DNA from: Cladorrhinum sp. PSN259
Lineage: Eukaryota > Ascomycota > Sordariomycetes > Sordariales > Podosporaceae
Direction: 5' to 3'
Assembly (NCBI GenBank): GCA_033725935.1
Contig: MU867062.1
Coordinates: 930,001-994,000, forward strand
Length of the DNA: 64,000 nt
Shown: piece after piece, positions 44,278-54,586 of the stretch
Numbering within the stretch: position 1 is the stretch's first letter
Layout: the number at the start of each line of letters is the position of its first letter
Notes under the pieces: generated by a model
Told to the model about the DNA's origin: nothing
Seen by the model: the letters and a program-made list of their open reading frames with translations, nothing else
The model's database searches: none
Made by a program: the position numbers and the translations under genes

Positions 44278-45939
44278 TTATCCCTCCCTCCTCCTCCCGC
44301 TCCTTCTCAGACATTCCTCTCTCCCCTTTTCTTCAACAATACTGACCCCTTCATCATCCCAACCTCCGCACCCAGTCAAAAAACTGCCATCACCTCCATC
44401 CTCCATCAATTGCGCCTCTTCAATCCATCCAGCTTCCACCACGAACCTGACCACATCACCCGCGCATGGAAAACTCAACACGCCCTTGGGGGCTTCGGGG
44501 TCCAAGTGCACTTTGAGCTCCCTAGTATGCTTTTTGAACTGCTTTAGTTCTTTGGGATCCCCCTTGAAGTTTGATATCAAATAGTTGTAGATGTACGCCA
44601 GCCAGAGGACATTCGTATAAGGGAAGTGCCCCTGCCAGGAGATAGGTTTCTTGGTTGTCGAGCACGTGTCATACGGTTTGTTGTGTTTTGTTGGAGGGAG
44701 ACAGTTGATTCTGTCCCCGCGGATAATGTAAGAACGCATCTGGCGGTACACTTTACACTGCGGCGCGTGGGTGGACGTAAAGACTGAGAGGTCGGATTCC
44801 AGGTCGTAGAAAATTGATTCGTCTGAACGGTCTGGAAAGGAAGCGCGGGAGAGACCGTAATCTAGAATGGTGATTTCTAGGCCCGAGTATCCGAAATGTG
44901 TTGCCGAGGAAGGGTCAAAAGTGGTGGGTTGATGGACCCGACGAACGCAGAGATTACCCTCGTGAAGGTCCCGATGTTCGAATTGGATTAGATCGTCTGC
45001 GCGCGCGAGGGCGATGGCTGTGTGGAGGAAGATGTCCCATACTTGGGATATGTTCCCTAAAGGGAAGTCCTCGAGGGCCGTACCGGCATCGCCTAGCTCC
45101 ACTACTAGAAACTCGGTGTCGTCTAGATACCGGCTGGGCGAAGGGTAGAACTGGAGTCTGTCCAGATCTTTGCGTTTCTCTCGTCGTTGGAAAGCCTGGT
45201 GGGTTTCAAGAAGGGACTTGGGTGCCTTGCCACGGACGATATATCGCTCCTTGTAAACGACAAACCCCGGGATATCGGCTAGCCACTCAGAGATTTTGAG
45301 CTCCCCGAGCATTGATTCCGGGGAGTGGGGTTCTTCGTCTACCAGCCCCGAGCGTTCCTGAGCTTTGGTTTGCGGTTTGATTGGCGATTCCAGCCGGACG
45401 CACTTGATGATTGAGGTGCCGCGGGAGTTTGTGATGCGGTAGACCTCTGCGTAAGAGGCTTCGGCTATTTTGGCGATTTGGTCGCCGAAGGGGCAGATGT
45501 CGTCCCATGTTAAGATTCGGAGGTCATGGGAGGAGGTTGTTGAGTATTGAGAGTATCCTTCTTCGGGCTCTTCCTCTGGTGATGTGTCTGCCTGTGCTGA
45601 TGCGACTGTTGGTGCTTCCTTTTCTGGCTCATTTTGCTTTGGTGATTTGACCTCCTCCACATCTGGCGGTGTGCTTTCCCTTGTTGATGTGGCCGACGTC
45701 CGACTTGGTGTTGAGCATGCTGACGATGGTGAAGATGCAATTTTTTCTTGGATTGTAATGGTTCTTTCCTCCGTATCTGTCTCAAGTATAATTGAGGCAA
45801 AGTGTTCCGTTATCTCCACAACCTCTTGAGTTTCGACCGTTTTCTTGATTGGGCTCTTGGGGAGCTCAGCGAACAGCTGTTCGGCCCTAGTGTTTCTTGT
45901 CGATTTTCCATATTTCCGAGCTGCAGTCGTGCGTGTCAT
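44278..45939 (-). CDS. Haspin-like histone H3 kinase
   Basis: A single 553-aa exon. Haspin phosphorylates histone H3 Thr3 to recruit the chromosomal passenger complex in mitosis. Residues 1-140 are disordered and rich in Ser/Thr/Glu/Pro. The kinase part starts at LRILTWDDICPFGDQIAKIAEASYAEVYRI, followed by Lys179 in SIIKCVRL and Glu213 in MLGELKISEWL. The catalytic loop is FEHRDLHEGNLCVRR (His322-Asp324, Asn329), a haspin hallmark, and the metal site is TILDYGLSRA (Asp360). The C-terminal lobe has WLAYIYNYLISNFKGD as in other fungal haspins. Two points are unusual: the nucleotide loop (AEASYAEVYRI) has no glycine, and the metal motif is DYG where haspins commonly show DYT or DYS. The C-terminus ends in a basic RRSGRRREG. 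Confidence 0.9.
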   Translation of the reverse strand: MTRTTAARKYGKSTRNTRAEQLFAELPKSPIKKTVETQEVVEITEHFASIILETDTEERTITIQEKIASSPSSACSTPSRTSATSTRESTPPDVEEVKSPKQNEPEKEAPTVASAQADTSPEEEPEEGYSQYSTTSSHDLRILTWDDICPFGDQIAKIAEASYAEVYRITNSRGTSIIKCVRLESPIKPQTKAQERSGLVDEEPHSPESMLGELKISEWLADIPGFVVYKERYIVRGKAPKSLLETHQAFQRREKRKDLDRLQFYPSPSRYLDDTEFLVVELGDAGTALEDFPLGNISQVWDIFLHTAIALARADDLIQFEHRDLHEGNLCVRRVHQPTTFDPSSATHFGYSGLEITILDYGLSRASFPDRSDESIFYDLESDLSVFTSTHAPQCKVYRQMRSYIIRGDRINCLPPTKHNKPYDTCSTTKKPISWQGHFPYTNVLWLAYIYNYLISNFKGDPKELKQFKKHTRELKVHLDPEAPKGVLSFPCAGDVVRFVVEAGWIEEAQLMEDGGDGSFLTGCGGWDDEGVSIVEEKGREECLRRSGRRREG

Positions 45940-46558
45940 TTTTTAAATCTTGTGGGTGGGATTAATTTGGCGAGTATTCAGTTGGCAATTATAGGTTGGG
46001 CGGGTTGAATATTGGTGGTGGTGTTGAAAAGCACCTTGATGGTTCGAGGTTGAAATGCGACGTTCTGGAATATCATTGGCCGGCTTCCTTGGGCGCGGTT
46101 GCCAAGGGCAACAGCTACTGACGGCAGACCCCTGTGCCATGCCGCTTTGGTGTGTTGGACCTCCCATTCTAGGTGAACATCAAGTTGTAAAGGATCTTTG
46201 TTTGCATTGATTGATTTTCAAATCAACCTAGAAAATAACCAATGTTCAAAATCAAGAGCACAAAATCTTGTTACCTTCGACAAACTTCCACAGCCACGCA
46301 TATCAGCCACATGCATTACACCACACCATGTCTCACAAGCCACAGTTCTCGGCGCGGATAACGCAATCCAACGTCGAGCTAAATCGTCCGTGCTCAACTT
46401 CGCTTCCACCCGATTGGGGTTGGAGCTTCCCAAGCATTGGGGGCCCCACATATGTTACCTACCCCAATTCCCTTGACGTGTGCAATTGACAATTCTTTTG
46501 CGACGTGACAACCGCATAACGGCATTGCTGTCCAACTAAAACGGCACGCGTGACAATC
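45940..46558. promoter_or_regulatory. Divergent promoter region, haspin and CCDC47-like gene
   Basis: The 619 bp between divergent start codons. Short frames (for example 46198-46476) are uninformative. No operator recognised. Confidence 0.35.
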
Positions 46559-48026
46559 ATGGCGAATGTTATCAACGGCCTCTTCGGAGGCGGCTCAAAA
46601 CAGCCCGCAGCGCCTGGCAATGTCAAGGCTGGTGATAATGGTATTGATCTCTAACTGCACTCGTGTCCTTTTGGATGTATTCTAACACCATCTTGCATCT
46701 TCAGATTTCGCAGACTTCGCCGAAGCTGCAGAGCCATCACCAGCTCCCATTACACCCGCCTCAAACACCCTCGGCGGTTTTCAACCCGCGCAGACCTTGC
46801 GCCCATACTCAAAATGGTACAATGTCCACGAGAGACATTCCCTCTCCGAGTTCAAGGCTGAGGGCTTGATCCTGTCCGCCATGGCCGTGATCCTCATCTT
46901 CCACCTCTTTGGCGCTCGTCTGAACCGAAACAAGGCCAAGAAATGGATTCAAGCCCATTCCAAGACTCTATCTTCCGAGTTCGCTCTTGTTGGTTTCGAC
47001 AATCTCCCCTCCAATGCGCTCGACAAGAAGGGCGAAGAGCTCGTCCAGACTCTGGCCGACTTCAACGCTCAGCGTGGTGACAGTGTCATGCGCGAGAACA
47101 GTCTCTTCGAGTTCGCCACCTACGCGACTGGTCGTCCCAACATTGCCTTCGTCGATGTCAAGCTTACCCTCATCAAGCGCTTCAACCCGCTTACCGCCAT
47201 CTTCGAGAAGGTGTTTGGTTTCTTCGTCGAGAGCATGCCCGCCCCTGAGGACTTTTGCGAGGCTACTGCCTATCCCTTTGACGGTAGGGAGTCGCAGATT
47301 GTTCCCGGTGTTCCTGGCGCCGGCGAGCTTCGTACCGAGAAGAGCAGCTACGATGGCTTTGTCTGGGCTCTTGTTCACAAGGACCAGATGAAGAAGGTCC
47401 GTGATGATCGTTACGATGTCTCTCTCACCTCCACCAAGGATCACCCCAAGCTTCCCATCTGGTTGACCGTCATGAGCGAGAGCGCCGAAATCACCGACCT
47501 CCTCCTTACCCCTGAGCTCATCAAGGCCGCCGAGACCGCTGGTGATCTTCTCGAGTATCTTATCATCTCTGACCAGCCCATTGATCAGCCCAAGACGTGA
47601 GTTTTCTCTTTCTACTCCCCGACCTTATATCTTTGCTGACATCTCCTTAAAAGCATCGACGAGACCGTCCCGCGCAAGCGCATCTTCCTTCGCTACCGTC
47701 TTCCCTCTGACAATGACTACACCAACCTCGTCCCCATCTTTCAGTACTTCATTCGCATCGCCGACCAGCTTGCCAAGTCTGCGCACTTCCGTCCTGAGGT
47801 GCTCAAGAAGGTCAAGTCCGTTCGCGAGGCTGCTGTGAAGAGGATCCAGAAGGCAGATGAGGAAGCCAAGGCGGAGGAGCGTGCTGTGGAGCGCGAGAAG
47901 GAGAGGAAGGCCAAGCGTGATGCCGAGTTGAACGCTTTGGATGCCAAGGGGCAGAAGAAGTATTTGGAGAGGGAGAGGGAGAAGCAGTTGAAGAAGGGAG
48001 TTAAGAAGCAGACTGCACGTGCATAG
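46559..48026 (+). CDS. CCDC47-like ER membrane protein (DUF1682)
   Basis: Exons 46559-46640, 46705-47596 and 47654-48026 give 448 aa. Human CCDC47 is part of the PAT complex that helps insert multi-pass proteins at the ER translocon. The N-terminal 60 residues include GLFGGGSKQPAAPGN and DFADFAEAAEPSPAP. One membrane span follows (LILSAMAVILIFHLFGARLN, about 75-94). The soluble DUF1682 domain then runs from NKAKKWIQAHSKTL through FALVGFDNLPSN, RPNIAFVDVKLTLIKRFNPL and KLPIWLTVMSESAEITDLLLTPEL. The C-terminus is a long charged coil (REAAVKRIQKADEEAKAEER, LKKGVKKQTARA) typical of the family's ribosome-facing end. Introns run gtattg...tcag and gtgagt...aaag. Confidence 0.9.
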
Positions 48027-48713
48027 CCTGCACGTGTATATAAGCATCGGGCAAGTACTGATAAAAAACATTGTTTCGGATTTGGTCCGTTGATTGGACG
48101 GTCGGGAGGATGTTTGGGTTGCAGTTGGCTTATCGGGAGGTCAAAAGGCGAGTATATATAATACGGTGGGGTGTAAACAATGATGTGGAATGTGTGTATG
48201 GCCTTTGTACAAAAAGATAATGTATAACTTGAGCGAAAAAAAAAGGTTATGGGTTTCTATTCATCTGGTTGTCCCTTACTTGGAGTGGGTTGGTGTTTGT
48301 ACTTTTCTATGAATCCAATGGCAAGTGTGTGCTTTCTTTTTCAGCATTTCCCTTATTGGTCAAGTTACTGTTACAGTCAGTCACACTGAAGCTCCTGTTT
48401 GACCAGTTGACGTTGATCCCATCTCGTATTTTACTTCTCAAGCAGCAGCAGCATCTTCTCATTATACAATACTAACCTCGAGGATACAGACTGCAACTAT
48501 AAACTGGTTTGTAAACTATATATATTCGAGTCGAGATAAAAAGGCCCAATCTAGAAACCTCCCGTGAAAGAAAACGCTCCAGGTATTCAACTTATAAATC
48601 TGCCACGCATAAATTTAACACCATTCAAATATGTATATATTCCATAGGCTTATTACCTCGACCAAATCATTACAACAACCAAAAAAACTCATATCAACCC
48701 TAAAAGGCCTCTC
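48027..48713. other. Convergent 3' region
   Basis: The 3' sides of the CCDC47-like gene and ECM15: AT-rich, with tataag, tataatac and AAAAAAAAAAGG near 48235. No gene is seen. Confidence 0.4.
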
Positions 48714-49425
48714 TCACTCCCCATCCTTATCCAAAAGATCCTGCACCCTCTTGACCTTTTCCTCTGCAGTCTGCTTCTTATCCGTCCTATATTTTTTTTT
48801 AAAACATTCATCAGTCATTCCGTCCAAAACTCACACATACACACCCATATGCATAAAACCATAAAGGTTAAAGAGAACACAAAAAAAAACATACCTAGTC
48901 CCAACCCTCATACTAGTCTGCACCCTCACCACCCCGCCCTCGTGGACAACGCTGTGCGCCTGCCCGATGACCTTCATGACTTCGTCCCAGCTCCCCTCCA
49001 GCGTGGTCCCGGCCGAGTGCATCGTGTGTTTGATCCCCGAGGCCTTGATTAGTTTCTGGACCGAGGCGACTTCTTTGGCTACTGAGACGGAGGATGTGCC
49101 AATCTAATCATTATGGTATTATTATTAAATAATTAGTGTTTGTTTGGTTTGTCTTATGGGTGTGGTATATATGGATTGACATGGGGTATATGAGATGGAT
49201 GAAAGGGGTGAAAGAGGGCGAGGCCGTAATTACAGGAACGAGACAGAAATCGGCGTAGCAGGTTGATGGTGTGGGAACGGAGGAGTAATCTTTGGTGGTG
49301 CGGCTAGTCATCTTGAAATTTGCGTGGGAGGTAATAATCGATGGTCGGAAGAAATATTGGCGTGTGATAAGAAGAAGAAGGGATGATGACGATGACGAAG
49401 TAAATCTGGTGGGATAAAGTGACAT
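48714..49425 (-). CDS. ECM15: Ecm15/MTH1187-family (UPF0045) thiamine-binding-like protein
   Basis: Exons 49425-49234, 49103-48895 and 48786-48714 give 157 aa, or 119 aa from the internal ATG at 49311 (MTSRTTKDYS). The family is a small ferredoxin-like fold (MTH1187/Ecm15) reported to bind thiamine-type ligands; the cellular role in fungi is unclear. Visible blocks are CYADFCLVPIGTSSVSVAKEVASVQKLIKASG, HTMHSAGTTLEGSWDEVMKVIGQAH and VRVQTSMRVGTRTDKKQTAEEKV. The last exon is only 73 nt. The upstream start adds a 38-residue Ser/Leu/Arg-rich segment (SLYPTRFTSSSSSSLLLLITR...) that could be a mitochondrial or membrane signal. Both ATGs have A at -3. Family members are usually about 100-110 aa, which favours the inner start. 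Confidence 0.85.
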
Positions 49426-49977
49426 TGTTTTTTACTATGAGGTTGATGATGAGACGAAATTGATTGATGGGAACTATGTAATGTATGAGGGGTATAAAAC
49501 AGCAAAGTGAGATGTTGCATGGAAAGGAAGGAAAAAGATACGGTAAGGTTGTTACGTAATTTTCATTGGGGATTTTGTAACAAGATCACGAAAGCATGAA
49601 AGTTGAGACCAAGATCTCTGGGGGGTTTTTTGTTTGTTTGCAGAAAATAGGTATACGATAAAAAGCTTCATTTACGCCAAACCAATACTTTTTTTTTCAA
49701 CTCTGATTTTGTTTTCAACCCATAGGAGTACCTTGCGATAACCAAACATAAACATGATTACAATATAAATACAACTTTTAAAATAGCCATATATCAAACC
49801 GAACAACTTCCCTCAACCCAACAAGTGTAAACACCTTACAGACAATTCACATATCAACCGCCCACGTATAAAAAAACCCCTCCCAAAAACATAAAAATAA
49901 TAAAAATATTTTTTTTTGTTTAAAAAAAAAACAAAACAAAAAACGAAACGAAATGATGAGTATTAAAAAGGCAACCC
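49426..49977. other. Gene-free stretch between ECM15 and the 715-aa orphan
   Basis: ECM15 promoter side and the orphan's 3' region. Strongly AT-rich at 49680-49950, with repeated aaaaaataaaaaa blocks that likely include termination signals. No gene is seen. Confidence 0.4.
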
Positions 49978-52125
49978 TCAGTGAAAATACCGTCGTCCTA
50001 GAGGAAACTCCGATATACAACGCTTCATCCTCTCATTCGCCAACCATTTCCCGCCTCTCCACTCCTGCTTATAACACCGGGCCCAAAAGTCACTCCATTT
50101 CGGCTGCTCGTTCAAACTGCTCGTCGAGGAACTGAAAAAGCTCTTCACCATCGGTCTCTGAACCGTCATGTCGTCGTACGTTACCGATCCTTTCCAGCCA
50201 CTCTCATCTGCAATCGGTATTACCTCGTTGTCCTTTGGAGGTGCCGGTTGAGGTTGACGTTGACGTACCGGCTCAGGTCGAGGTCGAGGCCGAGGTTTAG
50301 GTTGACGCAGATCGATGGTAACAGGTCCGATGCCGGCTTCCTCACGAGGCTGTTTCCAGATTGTTGAAGTAACGGTTCCGTCCGGGTGGATCGTGCGCAC
50401 TTCGTCTAGAAACACAACGTCCGGGTCTACTTCTCTTGGTCGTGGTAGTAACGATCGCTGGTGATCGGAGACGAGGGCGACGTAATCACGGAACGGTCGG
50501 TCGGGAGGAGCGACAAAACAACTGAAGGATGGATACATGTGTGATGGACTGGAAGTATCAGGACGATCTTGCAGGCGCTCGAGGGCTTCGTTGTGCAGCT
50601 CCAAGCTGTCCCTGGCACGCGGAAACCAGTTGTCTAGTTCCAATTTTCTTTGGACGCGCCTGTACTTGTCTCTTTTTTCTTTTTTCCAATGCGTTGCGGA
50701 ATTGGATATACACCGCAGGATTGGGGTCCATTCTATTTCCTTTTTCCGGTCATCGTTTTTGTCGTCAGATATTAGCAGTACGTCTTTGGGTGCGGGCTTC
50801 GGTTGGGGGAGGAACTGATGTGTTTTCCGGATGCGAGGTGGCCAGCATGGGTAGTCAGGAATATCCTCATCGTCGGTTGATTCACTATCTGATCCCTCTT
50901 CAAGGGCTGCCAAGAGATCTATCACTTCTGCTGCGGTGAGTCTGCTGATGTTTGCCGTGATGTTTGCCTTGGACAATTTCGTGGCTGCAGCTTCAGAAAG
51001 TATCGGGTTGGAGGGTTCGGCAGAGCCGAGGCTTGAATCGGTCGGTTGATTATCATCATGCTTTTTTATGATAAAAGAAGGAGGCTCGACGACAAGGGGT
51101 GGTTGATTTGTAAGAGGACATGTGGAAGTGCCCTGGACCGTCTCGACCCAAGTAAGAAAGTTTTGTTTATTTGGGTACAGTGACAGTCCCTTGATCGACT
51201 TTGTCACCCAGTCTGTCACATGTACTTGTATGTCAATGGCAGTTGGGTTGGTCTGACCCTCAAGAGACTGGTTGGCCTTCAGCATATCATTTAGGTTGTG
51301 AGTTGCTTCCTGTGCCGGTATGAACTGTTCGACCGTCTTCTCGGAAACGGGCTTCTCCTTTTGGTCTTGTGGGTGCTCTGCAGCAGGTTTCGCGTGAAAT
51401 GGGCTGCCTAGAGTCGGTGTCCGCTCGAGCTTCTGAGAAGGCTTTCGACGACTAGAAAGCGTTGGAGACTTGGGAGGCGCCTCTGGCTGCCCAGCAAGGG
51501 TCGGCAATGATAGACTGCTGCTCCTCGGCTTCTGAACCAGCGTGTGGTCTGACTGAAGCTGAGGCTGAATGATATTCTCAGGTCTGTTGGTCTCAACATT
51601 TGTTATATTGGTCGCTGTAGATTTCCTGGATTTTCGTCGTAACTTGGTTTTCACTTTGTTACGCCAACTTTTGACAAGGGACTCGGGGCGTTTTGTTTCA
51701 CTTGGGGGGAGAGGTTCTACCAACTGAACAAACCTTCTGCCCAGCTTCTCCTCATAGGCATTCAACATTTGTGGAGCAACTGATCCTTCCAGCCCCAATC
51801 CCAAGATGAGTCTTTGAAAACATATCACTCTTCTGAGCATGGCTCTTATCTCTCGCCGCTGGTCGGGTGTCAGGCCTTGGAAGTCCTCCACTCGGTCTAT
51901 CAAGGCTCGTGTTCTTTCTAATTCCTCCTCAAACTTCTGTCGTGCCTGGGTCTTGGTTGGCTCCTCCACATTTTGTGCTGCTCGTTCTTCGGCCATGGCT
52001 GGGTCAGTGATGGGGAGTTGGTCTGAGGACACTCGTTGTTCGGATACAGCAGTTCGAACTTCGGTGGACTCGAAGGGAGCGACAGGTTCGAACAGCAAAC
52101 CACGCTCATTTGATGAGCATGACAT
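49978..52125 (-). CDS. Orphan 715-aa protein, mostly disordered
   Basis: A single exon. I do not recognise the family. The N-terminal third contains a helical region (FEEELERTRALIDRVEDFQG, LTPDQRREIRAMLRRVICFQRLILGLGLEGSV) and a basic patch (WRNKVKTKLRRKSRKS). The middle is Ser/Pro/Gln-rich. It carries an acidic stretch (AALEEGSDSESTDDEDIPDYP) followed by a conserved-looking aromatic piece (CWPPRIRKTHQF). The C-terminal third has KEIEWTPILRCIS, WKKEKRDKYRRVQRKLELDNWFPRARDSLELHNEALERL, a PRPRPRPEP repeat, and ends with WSDFWARCYKQEWRGGKWLANERMKRC. Trp-rich ends of this kind are probably structured. No membrane span or signal peptide. Coding composition and length without stops argue it is a real gene. 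Confidence 0.75.
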   Translation of the reverse strand: MSCSSNERGLLFEPVAPFESTEVRTAVSEQRVSSDQLPITDPAMAEERAAQNVEEPTKTQARQKFEEELERTRALIDRVEDFQGLTPDQRREIRAMLRRVICFQRLILGLGLEGSVAPQMLNAYEEKLGRRFVQLVEPLPPSETKRPESLVKSWRNKVKTKLRRKSRKSTATNITNVETNRPENIIQPQLQSDHTLVQKPRSSSLSLPTLAGQPEAPPKSPTLSSRRKPSQKLERTPTLGSPFHAKPAAEHPQDQKEKPVSEKTVEQFIPAQEATHNLNDMLKANQSLEGQTNPTAIDIQVHVTDWVTKSIKGLSLYPNKQNFLTWVETVQGTSTCPLTNQPPLVVEPPSFIIKKHDDNQPTDSSLGSAEPSNPILSEAAATKLSKANITANISRLTAAEVIDLLAALEEGSDSESTDDEDIPDYPCWPPRIRKTHQFLPQPKPAPKDVLLISDDKNDDRKKEIEWTPILRCISNSATHWKKEKRDKYRRVQRKLELDNWFPRARDSLELHNEALERLQDRPDTSSPSHMYPSFSCFVAPPDRPFRDYVALVSDHQRSLLPRPREVDPDVVFLDEVRTIHPDGTVTSTIWKQPREEAGIGPVTIDLRQPKPRPRPRPEPVRQRQPQPAPPKDNEVIPIADESGWKGSVTYDDMTVQRPMVKSFFSSSTSSLNEQPKWSDFWARCYKQEWRGGKWLANERMKRCISEFPLGRRYFH

Positions 52126-52810
52126 GACGAATGCCAGATCCAGTACGGAGTGTTGAATAAAACGCTACCACGGTCAGCCATGGCAACCTTTCGAGATAGT
52201 TAGCCAACATACTCAGTAATTAGAACATTAAATCGATCCCAGGACTCGAATTCATCTATTTCAGGTCTTAGTTGGATGCTTTGTCGTTAACCAATGCGCT
52301 GAACTCCTCAAGCTAGTCAGCGGTCGCAGTCGATGGTCTTGAGGAAAATTGGAAAAGTGGGAAGAAAGGCACGTATGCTCGTGAAGGAAACAACTAAGGA
52401 TGTATCAGCACGAATTGCTACTGAAGAGGAGAAGCTCACGATTAGTTTATTGAACGGCGGAGAGACCGTTCGGCGACTGACATCAGTCAGTACCCATGAA
52501 CAGTACCAAAGTTGAAACAAAAAGGTTAATTTAAGGTAACTAACTGCCTGTCACTCTAGTAACAAACCAAGTCCAGCTAGTGAAGCTCCAACATGCTAAA
52601 AGTCAAATTGAGTTGTGCACCATCAGCACTGGCCTTCGGTATGCACGATAGACGACCCGAGAGGGTCCTTTTTCTGGGCACAGATCGGCTGACAAACATC
52701 GGATTGACAAGCTAAGCCCTATGTTCCAGATCAACCTTCTCATTACTGCATCCAAGCTCCATACTGCCCGAGCAGCTTGTCTTATGCATAGCAGACGCAT
52801 GCGCAAATGC
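52126..52810. other. Gene-free stretch with a tRNA-like patch
   Basis: Promoter side of the 715-aa gene and the 3' region of the membrane-protein gene at 52811. Contains the degenerate tRNA-like sequence listed at 52232-52312. Short frames are uninformative. Confidence 0.4.
52232..52312 (-). other. Degenerate tRNA-like sequence
   Basis: On the minus strand, TTCAGCGCATTGGTTAACGAC resembles a tRNA D-arm/A box. About 45 bases further on, GAATTCGAGTCCTGGGA resembles a T-arm/B box. The T stem and acceptor stem do not pair well and no clean anticodon arm forms, so this is not a working tRNA. It could be a tRNA relic or a tRNA-derived element. Confidence 0.2.
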
Positions 52811-54586
52811 TCAGCGCGAGATACACTCTCCGCCGAACACTGCGGCAGTCCCCGTGCCCAATCCTCCCATTACTGTCAGAACCCAAGCCAGTGATGCAGA
52901 CTCCCAGTCAAAGTCATCATCAGGAATGACATCTCCCACATTTGTACACTCTTTTTCTGCAACTGTGGGCTTGTATGCTGCGTTGTCAACATCCAGCCTT
53001 GACTCCACATCGGGGGATGCCTCTGACCCATTCTTGCCCTTCCGTAGGCGGCCACGGCGTTTTGACATTTGTGCTTCATCATAACTAGCAGTCCCATTAG
53101 AGTCAAGGCTGTCCACAGTACCCCTTGTACGTCTCCCTGAACGCCGCAAATTCAGGGATGTTCCATCGAGGTGATCTGATGACTGTTTTTCAGAGTGCAC
53201 TTCAGATTCCGGAGGAGCAGATGATTCGCGGCTGTGAATCGGAGTTGGCCGTGTGGATTTGTATAAGGGAGTTGCCGAACGTAGCATATTGCCCACATCC
53301 ATTGCACGAACAGCTGCCCATAAGCCTAAGCTTAAAGCACACAAGAGCACGTCCTTTCCAGCGGCAGTGACTGCTGGGTGATCGTTTATGGACCCGAGAA
53401 CTTTCTCGATCGAGGTGGCACTTCGTTCCCATTTGGAAAGCTTTTCTGTGTCAAACAGGATTTTGATGCTATGCCGATGCTTGTGAGATTCCGGCAGGTT
53501 GTAAAAGAGACCGGCCAGGCTGTTTTTGGCGTGCAACAAGGCGCTAGCTGTGGAAATCAACTGGAAGATTTTGGTAATGACTGGGTAGGAACTATCTGGT
53601 GCCCGATGCACAGTGCCCCATGAATGAGGAGCAACGGTGTTCAAGGCCAGGGGCGCAAACGAAAGAAGCTTGGCTAGGGTGGCAGCTACGGGGAAGGAAG
53701 AAGTTCCGGCTGCATAGGGAAGCCATAGAGCGACTGCATAGTTGAGAACCAAGGACGAAATAGCCACCGATGGTTTGGGAAGCCATGTGTTTGGTTTCGG
53801 GGCGAAGAACCGGTCCAGGAACGTCGACTTCTGGGTCGGGATTGGCGATGGCGTCAATACGAGAGCCACATAAAACAGATTCTGGGCAAATGACAAACTG
53901 ACTAAATGAGCCAGAAGCGCATACGCCCACAGATAAGGAATGTTGCGTCGGCGACCCTCGATGGCGAGAAGTGTAGTCCATGAGATGGTGGCTAGGTCGA
54001 GCTGTTGTCCCCACCACAACCTACGGGACTTTTCGGCCAGAATCTCGAGCGCATCGAAATAGATTGGTGTGTCGCTCAACCACTGCCTCAGATGCCACTG
54101 TGTAGCATTTGCCCCGTTTGCTCCCCCAGACGGCGATGTTGAGAAGGGACTAAATGAAGGCACAATCAGCACCTCTGCTGCACAGGATTTGGCTAGGTAT
54201 ACTTACGAGTCTGGAACCTCAATTCCTCTGTCGTATGCCCAAGCTCTATAAGAGATCTTCAAATACTCATAGCCAGAAGTGACGGCGAACACCAAACCCA
54301 AGGCTGCAAGCGATGCGAAGGTTGTCGTGAGCTTTGATCGTTGCGCAACGCGGTGTCTTGTGTCTTGAGCTGGCGATAGGGCTTTATGAGATTTCCAAAG
54401 ACTCCGCCCGACCTTGTAGGTGAGATATGCAGCTGCAGCAACATGAGATGTTGCCAGAGCCAAGGGCGCGAGTCTGAGCTCTTCTTCGTTGGGAACAGGT
54501 GCCATTGTGAAGACTTGCTGTGAAGCTTCGGCTTGCAATGATGCCGGGAGAAATGACAGCCAGGGAGCCATTTCGGCAAAACTCAC
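52811..54586 (-). CDS. Orphan multi-span membrane protein (572 aa)
   Basis: Exons 54586-54207 and 54149-52811 (intron gtaagt...ttag) give 572 aa. I do not recognise the family. The N-terminus has LAPLALATSHVAAAAYLTYKVG, then a helix near LTTTFASLAALGLVFAVTSGYEYL. After the splice come NIPYLWAYALLAHLVSLSFAQNLFYVALVL, a PNTWLPKPSVAISSLVLNYAVALWLPY span, LAKLLSFAPLALN and DVLLCALSLGLWAAVRAM. The C-terminal part is soluble with a Ser/Arg-rich segment (LNLRRSGRRTRGTVDSLDS, MSKRRGRLRKGKNG), closing with a last span near ASLAWVLTVMGGLGTGTAAVF. Likely six or seven membrane segments. An alternative start at 54571 (MAPWLSF) is possible. The divergent neighbour is the Arl3-like GTPase, starts 610 bp apart. 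Confidence 0.75.
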
